43,075 nt of DNA, taken from contig CAYUXW010000012.1 of NCBI GenBank assembly GCA_964449115.1, positions 1-43,075 of the forward strand, written 5' to 3'. The stretch comes from UBA1783 sp964449115 (lineage in GTDB: Bacteria > Bacillota_I > Bacilli_A > Erysipelotrichales > Erysipelotrichaceae). Shown here piece by piece: positions 33,022 to 42,034 of this stretch (position 1 is the first letter of the stretch; each line of letters opens with the position of its first letter). Under the pieces are notes generated by a model. It did no database searches. It was given only the letters and a program-made list of their open reading frames with translations, and was not told where the DNA came from. The position numbers and the translations under genes are program-made.

Positions 33022-34112
33022 GTATCATTTCCAAAAGCATAAACAACTTTTCTTAATAACTCTTCATCTACAGGATAAGGACAGTAGCTGAGTTTTCTTT
33101 TATCATCCTTTAAATTCTCTACTGCCAAATCTAATATTGCCTTATCCAAAGTCTCAAATTTACATATTTCAGTCAAGTAATCTCTTAACTGTTTTAAATT
33201 TTCAAAACCAATTAAATCCAATACCGTTTTCACATCTTCCTGATCAGCATATTTTAAATAGCCATATGTGAAGTACCCAACAGCATTCCCGTGGGGAATA
33301 CCCTGATTATATGTCAATGTATAACTTAAACCATGTGGAAGCGATGTACCACAATGAGCAATAGCCATGCCTCCATATACTGAGGCCAACATTAAATTGT
33401 CATAATCTTTTCTGGTTAATTTTTCTGGATTCAGTAAATTATTTTTATTCAAACCCCAGACTCCTAAGCCTTCTAAGGCTATCATATTAGAAAACTCTGT
33501 GGCTTTAGAAGAAATGTAACTTTCAATTAAGTGAGCTAAAGCGTCAACAGCACTATTAATTAGTACCTGCCTTGGCAGGCTATATAAATATTTACTATCT
33601 ACTAAAGCAATTTCAGGATAAATGCGATAACTGATTGATTGTTTTGATTTAATCCTGTCATTGGTAATAACAGCAGCTCCTGTTACCTCACTTCCTGTTC
33701 CACAAGTCGTTGGTATGGCTATAAATGGTAAACTCTTGTTATCAACATCTTTTTCATACAATTTATACACATCATCTAAATTATGATGCAACATTACCGC
33801 AATAGCTTTACCAGCATCCATTGGACTTCCACCACCCAGTCCAATGACAAAGCTGATATTTTTGTCCTTATATTGCAGATAAGCCTTGTCAACGGTCTGC
33901 AAAGAAGGATTTTCTTCTACCTCATCAAAGATGTAATAACTGATATTGATATCTTCTAGAACCTTGGTTAAATCTTCTAAAGAACCATTAATTCTACTTC
34001 CTGTTTTACCTGTAACAATTAAACATGTATCACCAAAACCAGTTAACTCTTTCTGATGATTTTTTATACAATCATCTTCAAAATAAACCAGTGTTGGAAT
34101 TTTAAAAAACAT
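33018..34112 (-). CDS. Iron-containing alcohol dehydrogenase
   Basis: The 364-residue group III Fe-ADH has the NAD(P)-binding GLGGGSPMDAGKAIA (about residue 95) and PTTCGTGSEVTGAAVI. The iron ligands lie in the segment from DALAHLIESY to CGTSLPHGLSYTL and GIPHGNAVGYF (His residues). Substrate specificity (short-chain alcohol, glycerol or butanol) cannot be told. It ends at a hairpin and follows the GNAT gene by 22 bases, possibly cotranscribed. Confidence 0.9.
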   Translation of the reverse strand: MFFKIPTLVYFEDDCIKNHQKELTGFGDTCLIVTGKTGSRINGSLEDLTKVLEDINISYYIFDEVEENPSLQTVDKAYLQYKDKNISFVIGLGGGSPMDAGKAIAVMLHHNLDDVYKLYEKDVDNKSLPFIAIPTTCGTGSEVTGAAVITNDRIKSKQSISYRIYPEIALVDSKYLYSLPRQVLINSAVDALAHLIESYISSKATEFSNMIALEGLGVWGLNKNNLLNPEKLTRKDYDNLMLASVYGGMAIAHCGTSLPHGLSYTLTYNQGIPHGNAVGYFTYGYLKYADQEDVKTVLDLIGFENLKQLRDYLTEICKFETLDKAILDLAVENLKDDKRKLSYCPYPVDEELLRKVVYAFGNDT

Positions 34113-34134
34113 AACCTTTCCTCCCTTTTTTATT

Positions 34135-35037
34135 CTATCTCATCTTTTTAAACAATTTTGCCGCAAAGAAATCCATTCCTAACATTTCAATATAGAAATG
34201 CAATGCTTTCTTGTAGTCTTTAGTAGCTGAAATCAGTTGAATTACATCAACTTTATCCTTGATACTTTCTTCAATATATTTAAATAGTTTTGAACCTATC
34301 AACTGATTTCTAAATGTTGGCAGAATATAAAACTCCTCAATATCATAAACAATTGAATTCTTTTCTATTGTTGGTGCTGCTTCATCTTCTTTATACATCT
34401 TGGCTAAAGCATAGCCGATAATAAGTTTATTATCATAAGCGACATAAATATCCTTCTCTAAAAAATCTAGCACCGTATTTTCAACCAGTCCATGAGTAAT
34501 TCTTTCCTTTTTCCAGATAACAGATAAAGGAATTAATTTATCAACTAGTTCACGGGAAAACTCTTCTTTTCTGATTGTCAGATCAACAATGTTGCGATAA
34601 TAGATTCTGGCATAGGTATTGTAAATAGTGACTCTATTTTCAATATAATTAAAGCCAAAGTTTTCATAGGAGTTTTTGTGCTCAGTAGCGATATAAACCT
34701 TTTTGTGCCCTCTTTCTTTGGCAATATCACAAGCTTTTTCATTTAAAAGTCCTGAATATCTGTTGCCTCGATATTTTTCAAAGGTGTAGACAAAACCGAT
34801 CCAAGGGCTTAACTTTTCATCATCAATAATATATTTTTCCGATAAAGTTAAAAATGCAGCGATATCGTTATCTCTATTTACTAGAAGCAGCAAGTTGCTT
34901 TCTTTACCTAACTGCTGATAAAAAGTATCAGTTTCAATAAACTTTACCAACGTTTCACTGAAGGTCCATTTGCAGTTTTTCAACTGCTTTAAAGCTGTTT
35001 CCTTAATATCACTTTTATAAAAATCAACAATTCTCAT
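34135..35037 (-). CDS. Tandem GNAT acetyltransferase
   Basis: The 300-residue protein has two GNAT-like domains. The first (about residues 40-150) has WIGFVYTFEKYRGNRYSGLLNEKA, the acetyl-CoA-binding R/QxxGxG/A-type loop, and YENFGFNYIE. The second (about 155-295) has EEFYILPTFRNQLIGSKLFKYIE and ALHFYIEMLGMDFFAAKLF. Each should bind acetyl-CoA; one domain may be inactive. The acceptor is unknown. It lies upstream of the alcohol dehydrogenase gene on the same strand. Confidence 0.8.
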   Translation of the reverse strand: MRIVDFYKSDIKETALKQLKNCKWTFSETLVKFIETDTFYQQLGKESNLLLLVNRDNDIAAFLTLSEKYIIDDEKLSPWIGFVYTFEKYRGNRYSGLLNEKACDIAKERGHKKVYIATEHKNSYENFGFNYIENRVTIYNTYARIYYRNIVDLTIRKEEFSRELVDKLIPLSVIWKKERITHGLVENTVLDFLEKDIYVAYDNKLIIGYALAKMYKEDEAAPTIEKNSIVYDIEEFYILPTFRNQLIGSKLFKYIEESIKDKVDVIQLISATKDYKKALHFYIEMLGMDFFAAKLFKKMR

Positions 35038-35065
35038 ATTATTTCTCTCTCCTCTTTTATTTCTT

Positions 35066-35236
35066 TCACCAAATATATGGTATCAAACGATACTTCACTA
35101 AACTCGATAAAACAAATGAAACTATAAAATCAGACAAAACCTTAAAGTATTTTATTTTTGCTGGAACAAACAATAAAATCATCTCAAAGATTAATCCGAC
35201 AATAAACTTTGCTAAGGCATCAATTAATAGCTTCAT
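35066..35236 (-). pseudogene. Truncated membrane-protein remnant, possibly isoprenylcysteine methyltransferase-like N-terminus
   Basis: A 56-codon frame begins MKLLIDALAKFIVGLIFEMI with GAAGGTG 5 bases upstream. The first 30 residues resemble the N-terminus of ICMT-family membrane methyltransferases. After PAKIKYFK the sequence loses any family pattern and stops at 62 codons (from the in-frame upstream GTG). A different frame resumes a family-like charged end, so it looks like a frameshifted, deleted gene. It lies 29 bases upstream of the GNAT gene. Confidence 0.45.
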
Positions 35237-35278
35237 CCGAACACCTTCTTCCATTTTATTTTACCACATTAGTAAAAA

Positions 35279-35316
35279 GAAAAAGATGTAATCATCGATA
35301 CAAATACATCTTTTTC
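35279..35316. terminator. Perfect 12-bp hairpin between two truncated genes
   Basis: GAAAAAGATGTA and TACATCTTTTTC pair perfectly around a 14-base loop. With A-rich 5' and T-rich 3' arms it could end transcription in either direction. It lies upstream of both the minus-strand remnant and the plus-strand 11-codon ORF, which is odd for a terminator and more like an attenuator, or a remnant of one. Confidence 0.6.
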
Positions 35317-35358
35317 CAAAGATTATGCAATATGAATTGCCTGAAAGGAGTTTTTCAA

Positions 35359-35394
35359 ATGACAATTAAACCTGAATATCTATTGCTGATTTAA
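35359..35394 (+). pseudogene. Truncated gene start (11 codons)
   Basis: AAAGGAG followed 8 bases later by ATG opens a frame encoding MTIKPEYLLLI, then TAA. The strong ribosome site and hydrophobic start look like the beginning of a membrane protein whose body is lost. Nothing in-frame follows. An alternative is a functional micropeptide. Confidence 0.35.
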
Positions 35395-35449
35395 TTATAT
35401 CATATATAATTGGGGTTTAATTCAAAAAAAATCATTTTTTTATCACTTT

Positions 35450-36445
35450 TTAAAGCGCTTTCATTCTACAGGCAATTTTTAGAAATTCTTTAAAAGATTT
35501 ACAGAAAAAAGTAAAGTTTTCATTGTCTTTAGATAGCCAGACCTCTCCCTTATTAGGGCCATTTAAAATTAAGTGATAGGAATGATTTTCTTTATCTGAC
35601 TTTAAAATTTCGATTGTTCCATTATAAAAAACCGTATCTAGATTATTTTCTGCTTTTGAATGGATACATTCATAACGATGATCACAGATATCACATACTC
35701 CAACTACATCATCAAATTTCATTTTCAAACAATCTTTAAATTGAGGAAAAGGAAATTCTCTGATGTCTGCTTGTTTTCTTTTAGAAAAATTAAATGGACG
35801 TGATAACCTTTGGTTGGCAAAGATGTTTTGCATGATTATTCCTTTAATTACTCGAACATCAACGCTATCATCTTTTTTTATCAGCTCCCCATTATTTTCT
35901 TTTTTAGAAAATATATTAAAAAGTTTATATTGTATTTTCTGAAGAAAGGATAAATCTGTTATTTCTTCTTGTGCTTGTAAATGGTGTATTTCTACACCAT
36001 TACCTATCTTTAATAACATCTCTTTATATTGAACAGGAAGTTTTAAATCAAATATTTTCTCAAAAGTTTCTACCTGTTTTAAATCTAGTGTACCTAAAGG
36101 CAGATAGCCAAGATTCTCTAAAGGCTCAAACATATCCTCAACACTGATATCTTCATTATTATCTTCGGTTAAACACATTTCTAAATACAGTGGCCTTTCC
36201 TGGGAAATAGGTTCATCATATTTTTTTATTATTCCAGTAAGACATTTCATTTTTTCCAAGTTATAAAAGGTGTCTTTTTGGGTAACCTTATCAATTTCTA
36301 AAACTTCAACAATCGTTTTATATCCCTGAGCAAACACTTCAGCATAATCACCAATTTCTAAAGAATCATCATTTGTTAGATAATTATATGGCTTATAACT
36401 GTTTAAAAACCTGACAGTACATAGTAAATATTCTTTTTCACTCAT
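35450..36445 (-). CDS. SUKH (SMI1/KNR4)-domain protein
   Basis: The 331-residue protein has an N-terminal half with no known domain. The SUKH-like C-terminal part starts at about residue 130: LKLPVQYKEMLLKIGNGVEIH matches the SMI1 helix, and HLILNGPNKGEVWLSKDNENF then FCKSFKEFLKIA match the strand and helix that end it. SUKH proteins often act as immunity proteins against contact-dependent or polymorphic toxins. A cysteine cluster (VCDICDHRYECIH, C-x2-C-x6-C) is inserted in the middle and may bind zinc. The ATG at 36445 has a GGTGAG site; an upstream in-frame extension of 12 codons is not needed. No toxin gene is adjacent, so it is an orphan. Confidence 0.7.
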   Translation of the reverse strand: MSEKEYLLCTVRFLNSYKPYNYLTNDDSLEIGDYAEVFAQGYKTIVEVLEIDKVTQKDTFYNLEKMKCLTGIIKKYDEPISQERPLYLEMCLTEDNNEDISVEDMFEPLENLGYLPLGTLDLKQVETFEKIFDLKLPVQYKEMLLKIGNGVEIHHLQAQEEITDLSFLQKIQYKLFNIFSKKENNGELIKKDDSVDVRVIKGIIMQNIFANQRLSRPFNFSKRKQADIREFPFPQFKDCLKMKFDDVVGVCDICDHRYECIHSKAENNLDTVFYNGTIEILKSDKENHSYHLILNGPNKGEVWLSKDNENFTFFCKSFKEFLKIACRMKAL

Positions 36446-36456
36446 AAACTCACCAA

Positions 36457-36612
36457 TTAAAAATGTGCTTGAGTTATACAACTCAACTCTTTATCACATT
36501 TGCTCATAAAAATCTGTAAATAACAATAAACATCAGAATATGCTGTATTCATTCTCTTACATTGATCATTAGAAATATTCTTAAGGCCACAATCAGCACA
36601 CAAAGGACTCAT
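36457..36612 (-). CDS. Small cysteine-rich ORF
   Basis: A 51-codon frame beginning MSPLCADCGLKNISNDQC contains six cysteines and ends CITQAHF. A purine-rich AAAGAAGAAAAAAG stretch precedes the ATG but is not an ideal ribosome site; a TTG in frame ten codons earlier overlaps the stop of the ORF upstream. It is 11 bases upstream of the SUKH gene. I do not recognise it. It may be a zinc-binding peptide or the broken part of an older gene. Confidence 0.4.
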   Translation of the reverse strand: MSPLCADCGLKNISNDQCKRMNTAYSDVYCYLQIFMSKCDKELSCITQAHF

Positions 36613-36638
36613 TCTTTTTTCTTCTTTTAAGAATATTT

Positions 36639-36797
36639 TCAAACACTTGAATTTATTAGATTGCCGATAGTTTCCTTTTCAAGATAGCCAGTACAATGCC
36701 GAACTAAACAATAAGAATCATAAAGATAAAAATTACAATTGGTTTCTTTAACAAATTGCATAGCACAAAAGCCAATTGAACCACATTGATAAGGCAA
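36639..36797 (-). CDS. Small cysteine-rich ORF next to the array
   Basis: A 52-codon frame opens with a TTG just 9 bases beyond the degenerate end repeat. It contains CGSIGFCAMQFVKETNC and YCLVRHCTGYLEKETIG and ends at a TGA that overlaps the TTG of the next frame. No ATG exists near the start; a later in-frame ATG gives a 39-residue product. GAGGA lies only 3 bases from the TTG. Cysteine content and codon use look gene-like, but it is probably a C-terminal fragment left at the array boundary. Confidence 0.35.
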   Translation of the reverse strand: MPYQCGSIGFCAMQFVKETNCNFYLYDSYCLVRHCTGYLEKETIGNLINSSV

Positions 36798-36805
36798 CTG
36801 TCCTC

Positions 36806-39800
36806 ACAGCAATTCTTAATAAGAATGATTTATATTAAGATAACTCGATCAGTAGAGAAGGCTCTTGCTTACATTTTGCGTTAATCCTTCATAAGAATGA
36901 TTTATATTGTAATTATTGTGGCAAATTATTTAGGGAACCTAAATTGCGTTAATCCTTCATAAGAATGATTTATATCCGAGAAAAGGAGATGTAAACATGG
37001 ACAAAATTAAGCGTTAATCCTTCATAAGAATGATTTATATCAGTGATGTGTCGAAAGACTTTAAAAGACAAGTAACTGGGCGTTAATCCTTCATAAGAAT
37101 GATTTATATCTAATAATATAGGTTATTGCTTGAGTGAAAACTCTAGCGTTAATCCTTCATAAGAATGATTTATATCCGTAATCAGTTAGATGGTGCAAGT
37201 TTAGACAGATTTGGCGTTAATCCTTCATAAGAATGATTTATATCTGATGTGAAAGGTGTTTACATTATCAACAATAAAGATTTATATGCGTTAATCCTTC
37301 ATAAGAATGATTTATATCGCTGAATATTCTAAACTTGTTCCTCTTTCAAAAATTTGGGAGCGTTAATCCTTCATAAGAATGATTTATATCACGATTGAAC
37401 CATATCAAAAATCTATATTTAAATGAGCGTTAATCCTTCATAAGAATGATTTATATCATGGGATAAGGATAGTCCGATTACTTTCAAGCCAGATTTCATT
37501 AGCGTTAATCCTTCATAAGAATGATTTATATCACAATACCTTAGACGCCTCTAAGAGACGCGTATCTTTATGCGTTAATCCTTCATAAGAATGATTTATA
37601 TCATACTAATAACAGATAGTGAGCATCTTAGTGATGGCGCAAGCGTTAATCCTTCATAAGAATGATTTATATCACAGGCTGGAACAATTGGCAGGATATT
37701 ACGATTCAATGGGCGTTAATCCTTCATAAGAATGATTTATATCTTGAATTATGCGAACCTAAAAACTTCAAAAGGTTAAGCGTTAATCCTTCATAAGAAT
37801 GATTTATATCACTGACTGCATGATGGCATATGAGTCTCCTTAAATGCGTTAATCCTTCATAAGAATGATTTATATCAGAAAAGAGAGAACATCCTGAAGC
37901 CGAAGTTATAGCGTTAATCCTTCATAAGAATGATTTATATCGAATGAAAAGCGAGATGGTGCTTGATGGCGAGGATAGCGTTAATCCTTCATAAGAATGA
38001 TTTATATCAAGAAAATAAAAATTGAATTATACAACGATCATTTTCAAAGCGTTAATCCTTCATAAGAATGATTTATATCGATTCACAAAATCTATAATGA
38101 AAACTTTGCTGAATATTGCGTTAATCCTTCATAAGAATGATTTATATCAAAAATAAGAATATGTCATTTATGGAATATATCGAAGCGTTAATCCTTCATA
38201 AGAATGATTTATATCTGATAATATTCAAACTTGATAATGTAGTCACCATTGAGCGTTAATCCTTCATAAGAATGATTTATATCCCACTTTAGGTCATAAG
38301 AAAGTTATTAAATTACTGCGTTAATCCTTCATAAGAATGATTTATATCTTACAGACAGGCATCAATGAAACAATGTATTATGGCGTTAATACTTCATAAG
38401 AATGATTTATATCTATAATTGGTCGTATTAGTAATAATAATTTAAATTAGCGTTAATCCTTCATAAGAATGATTTATATCAAATTAGAGGTGTTCAAAAA
38501 GGCACAGGGTGATTCAGCGTTAATCCTTCATAAGAATGATTTATATCAGGAGCTTTTATGATACAGAATTTGTTAAATTTATTTGTGCGTTAATCCTTCA
38601 TAAGAATGATTTATATAGAGTTAGTTTATGTTGATACATGGGGTGATTTGCGATTCAAGCGTTAATCCTTCATAAGAATGATTTATATCAAAAAGTATCA
38701 AATAAAGTTAAATGGATAAAAATCGCGTTAATCCTTCATAAGAATGATTTATATCAGGTTACGACTTTGATGAGACTGACGATTATCTTGCCGGGCGTTA
38801 ATCCTTCATAAGAATGATTTATATCTTTATACGAAATCAGCAATCGCTACTATTTGAACATCAGCGTTAATCCTTCATAAGAATGATTTATATCATTAAA
38901 TAATCATTTGCAGTATAGTAATATAATATTTGCGTTAATCCTTCATAAGAATGATTTATATCATGGGAGTATTCAAGAAGTTATAGAACAACAAGAATTA
39001 GCGTTAATCCTTCATAAGAATGATTTATATCAAAATTAAAAGAGATGATTTTATAAGAGTATATCAAGCGTTAATCCTTCATAAGAATGATTTATATCAG
39101 ATGTAATCAACAAGTTAGAACTAGAGTTTGATTTAAGCGTTAATCCTTCATAAGAATGATTTATATCAATTATATTTCGAAAGAGGAAATCTGCTACAAC
39201 TTGCGTTAATCCTTCATAAGAATGATTTATATCGGAATACGAACAATCAATAAAAAAAGATTTGGTTAAGGCGTTAATCCTTCATAAGAATGATTTATAT
39301 CTAACAAAAATGTTGTTTTCCTTTATGACCACAATAAAAAGCGTTAATCCTTCATAAGAATGATTTATATCATGTTGGAAAAGATTATTATCAAATGAAA
39401 GAAGATTTAGATTGCGTTAATCCTTCATAAGAATGATTTATATCTAGAATGGTTTAGATTGTATCGACACAATAAAGTAAATATGCGTTAATCCTTCATA
39501 AGAATGATTTATATCGATGAAAAAATGGGATGAAATTTATAAAAGGTGAAAGGCGTTAATCCTTCATAAGAATGATTTATATCTAACGATACTTACAAAA
39601 CAAATCGTTATAGTGAATATTTGCGTTAATCCTTCATAAGAATGATTTATATCTTGATGTCAGAAAAAGGTTTCACACAACAAAAAATGGGCGTTAATCC
39701 TTCATAAGAATGATTTATATCTAAAAATTGTATTGGTGGTTTGGAAATGTACTCTGAGCGTTAATCCTTCATAAGAATGATTTATATCAGATAACAAGTT

Positions 39801-39921
39801 GTTTGTTGATAAGGTAATAAAGCAGCGTTAATCCTTCATAAGAATGATTTATATCTAGTAATGAAAGGTGGGTATAAAAATATGAACCAAGCGTTAATCC
39901 TTCATAAGAATGATTTATATC
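36806..39921 (-). CRISPR. CRISPR array, 45 intact 31-nt repeats plus one decayed repeat, 45 spacers
   Basis: The repeat reads on the plus strand from GCGTTAATCC to GATTTATATC (31 bases). Spacers are 34-44 bases, all different as far as I can see. The first repeat (36806-36836) has about eight mismatches; three others carry single changes (last base T at 36908, C-to-A inside the copy at 38383, last base A at 38617). Decay at the left end, together with an AT-rich leader on the cas2 side, indicates transcription on the minus strand. The repeat is partly palindromic (AATC..TTC loop GAA..GATT). Read on the minus strand it ends ATTAACGC, which would be the 8-base 5' handle of crRNAs. Confidence 0.98.
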
Positions 39922-40071
39922 CTATATTTTATCATAAAAACAGTGTTTTCTTATCATTATTGTTATACAAAATGGGTTATTTAGTTAAAAATGATAAGTA
40001 TATTTTCGACTATCTAGTTTTTTCGATGTATAAAAGAATCTTTTTTTATGCATATTATTAAGATAATCGAA
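39922..40071 (-). promoter_or_regulatory. Putative CRISPR leader
   Basis: These 150 bases between cas2 and the first repeat are strongly AT-rich and contain no convincing gene. The palindrome AAAACAGTGTTTT at 39937-39949 lies 15 bases from the repeat and could be an adaptation (leader-anchoring) site. A plus-strand frame that runs from the last spacer into this stretch is spurious. A transcription start inside it on the minus strand is expected, but no convincing -35/-10 pair could be fixed. Confidence 0.65.
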
Positions 40072-40332
40072 TCAAATTATGATATTGTTGCTTTTTAATG
40101 GTCTTCCTAGTGAGCTTTTATATAATTGTTTATTGTTGTAAGTGTAATATATTCTAACTGAATCATCTTCTGATATAATTTTTGAAATCTTTTCTTTTAA
40201 TTCTTGAAGCTTGTTAGGATTCAGCTCTCCTTCAAATACAGATTCTTGCACATGATATAAATATTGCCTCAATAGTTTCATTACTTTGCTACATCTTTTA
40301 GCTTCCACATCATAAGTTATAACCACATACAT
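40072..40332 (-). CDS. cas2: CRISPR-associated endonuclease Cas2
   Basis: The 86-residue protein has the ferredoxin-like Cas2 start MYVVITYDVEAKRCSKVMK with the metal-binding Asp in YDV and the HVQESVFEGEL strand motif. Cas2 dimerises with Cas1 to insert new spacers. The ATG at 40332 follows GGTG by 6 bases; a four-codon longer start overlaps the ribosome site. Its start lies inside the end of cas1 (overlap about 7 bases if the longer start is used). It is the last gene before the leader. Confidence 0.93.
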   Translation of the reverse strand: MYVVITYDVEAKRCSKVMKLLRQYLYHVQESVFEGELNPNKLQELKEKISKIISEDDSVRIYYTYNNKQLYKSSLGRPLKSNNIII

Positions 40333-40337
40333 AATAA

Positions 40338-41324
40338 TCACCATTTCATAATAAATGGGTTATAAGTTTTTTTATTACCCTTAATAAATTCTGACAGTTT
40401 ATGAACTTCCCCAGAAATTAAACTTTTATAACTATAATATTTATTGTTTATTTTTATTGTTTTTTTCAAATTGTTATCGTATTCATCAATAAATACTTTT
40501 ACTCCATCTTTATTCATAAAACATCTTTTGTCACTTTTAAAATCGAATAATTCTTTCTTTATTTGTTTTTTTCTTATCATTCTAATAACTAATCTATCTA
40601 TTAAAACTGGTTTAAGTATGTCAGCTAAATCATATTGTAGTGAATCAGTTGTTTTTGATGTACTATGAATAAAACTGATTTGTGGAAACAAACTACTTCT
40701 ATCTAAAACTGCCAAAAAAGAACTGTATAATAATGAATATCCATAACTTAGCATAGCATTCACTTCATTTTCAGGAGGATTTTTACTTCTTTTTTCGAAA
40801 ACAAAATTATCATCTCTTAAAATTAAATCAAAACATTCATAATATATTTGTTTTACATTAGCTTCTATTATCAACATGTAGTTTATATCAATAGCACAAT
40901 TAAGTTTATCTCTAAAATCAGAAATTTTTTCTATTTTGTCATTTAGATTGATTCCTTTTTTATTGTAGTATTTCAATAGTGCTAACATGTTGCTTATTGA
41001 ACTATGTTCTATCTTTTTAGCTATATAACTTCTTCTTTCATCGCTATAGCAATTAACTTGTTCAATCAATACTTTGCCATATTTATGAATTTTAGGAGAA
41101 AACCTACCAATTAAATTCCCGTAATAATTAAAAAACATTATCGATACTTTATATTGCTTTAATAAAGATAAAACTCTTTTATTCAAGTTTATTTCGGAAA
41201 AACAAACAATCATATCCAATTGTTCTATTGGAATATATTCATTTCCATTTTTGGTTTCTAGCACCAACGAATTGTCTTTCCTTATTAAATTTCCATGTTT
41301 ATATAAGTAGAATATGCTTTTCAT
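40338..41324 (-). CDS. cas1: CRISPR-associated integrase Cas1, subtype I-B-like
   Basis: The 328-residue protein has the active-site glutamate in ENEVNAMLSYGYSLLYS, the histidine in SFIHSTSKTTDSLQYDLADI and the Asp in DLADILKPVLIDRLV, all expected for Cas1 integration activity. The DLADI-KPVL pattern and IHSTSK are those of subtype I-B Cas1, found also with type III-A systems. No reverse transcriptase domain is fused. It overlaps cas6 by about 4 bases upstream and is followed by cas2. Confidence 0.96.
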   Translation of the reverse strand: MKSIFYLYKHGNLIRKDNSLVLETKNGNEYIPIEQLDMIVCFSEINLNKRVLSLLKQYKVSIMFFNYYGNLIGRFSPKIHKYGKVLIEQVNCYSDERRSYIAKKIEHSSISNMLALLKYYNKKGINLNDKIEKISDFRDKLNCAIDINYMLIIEANVKQIYYECFDLILRDDNFVFEKRSKNPPENEVNAMLSYGYSLLYSSFLAVLDRSSLFPQISFIHSTSKTTDSLQYDLADILKPVLIDRLVIRMIRKKQIKKELFDFKSDKRCFMNKDGVKVFIDEYDNNLKKTIKINNKYYSYKSLISGEVHKLSEFIKGNKKTYNPFIMKW

Positions 41325-42034
41325 CTTTTTACTTCTATCATTCCAAAACCAGCAGAGCCTTTTGAAGACATTCCTGTATTATATAGTAAAGAAAGAGTTG
41401 GACTATCTACTTCTACTATCATATTAACGGTATAGCCTTTGTAGGTGGTATTTTTAAATTTTACCACATGAGATTTTTCACTTATTACTTTAGTTATTTT
41501 AAAATTGACATCTTTTTTTATCCCAATAGAATCAAATTTCTTTTCTAAATTATTTTTAACTAATTCTTCAAAATCATTGTCACTTGGTGCAAAGTAAGTA
41601 ACGAAATTGTTCGTTGTAGTATAGGTAACAATAGGCGATAAAGTATAAATTTCAACTTCTTTTATTCCTTTAAATGACCTCAAACTTAAAATGTCTACTC
41701 TATCAATATCAATCACTTGATTAGCTAACACTACTTTTTTGTTAACATTAAAATAATTGAAAAGAATTTGCAAGAATCTTTCATCTTCACTGCTAATATA
41801 CAAAACAAACTCATCTTCAAAATAAATCTTTCGGTTTTTAAAATCAATTATTTTTTTACCTATTAAACTGCTGAAAACAAATAACTTTAATTTGTTTTCT
41901 CCATATCCAACTTCATGATAAAATTTACCTTCTTTTTCTTTAGATAAACTATCATATATCAATCCTTGAATAGAACTTTGATAATTCAAGGGAAGGCAAC
42001 AATTTTCTTTTTTAAATACTATTTTTAATCTCAC
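41321..42034 (-). CDS. cas6: pre-crRNA endoribonuclease Cas6
   Basis: Cas6 cuts the precursor crRNA within each repeat. The 237-residue protein has the N-terminal RAMP layout VRLKIVFKK...QSSIQGLIYDSL, a candidate catalytic histidine in KFYHEVGYGE followed by KLFVFSSL, and the Gly-rich C-terminal loop NTGMSSKGSAGFGMIEVK. I choose the GTG at 42034 because it opens the VRLKIVFKK family start and follows GGGGGTGG by 5 bases; an upstream TTG start also exists. It overlaps the preceding RAMP gene by about 23 bases. Confidence 0.92.
   Translation of the reverse strand: MRLKIVFKKENCCLPLNYQSSIQGLIYDSLSKEKEGKFYHEVGYGENKLKLFVFSSLIGKKIIDFKNRKIYFEDEFVLYISSEDERFLQILFNYFNVNKKVVLANQVIDIDRVDILSLRSFKGIKEVEIYTLSPIVTYTTTNNFVTYFAPSDNDFEELVKNNLEKKFDSIGIKKDVNFKITKVISEKSHVVKFKNTTYKGYTVNMIVEVDSPTLSLLYNTGMSSKGSAGFGMIEVKR

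Noticed and set aside
39861..40061. Plus-strand open frame of 66 codons across the last spacer and the leader
   Set aside because: It begins in a spacer, runs through a CRISPR repeat and ends in the AT-rich leader. The ribosome-like site belongs to the captured protospacer.
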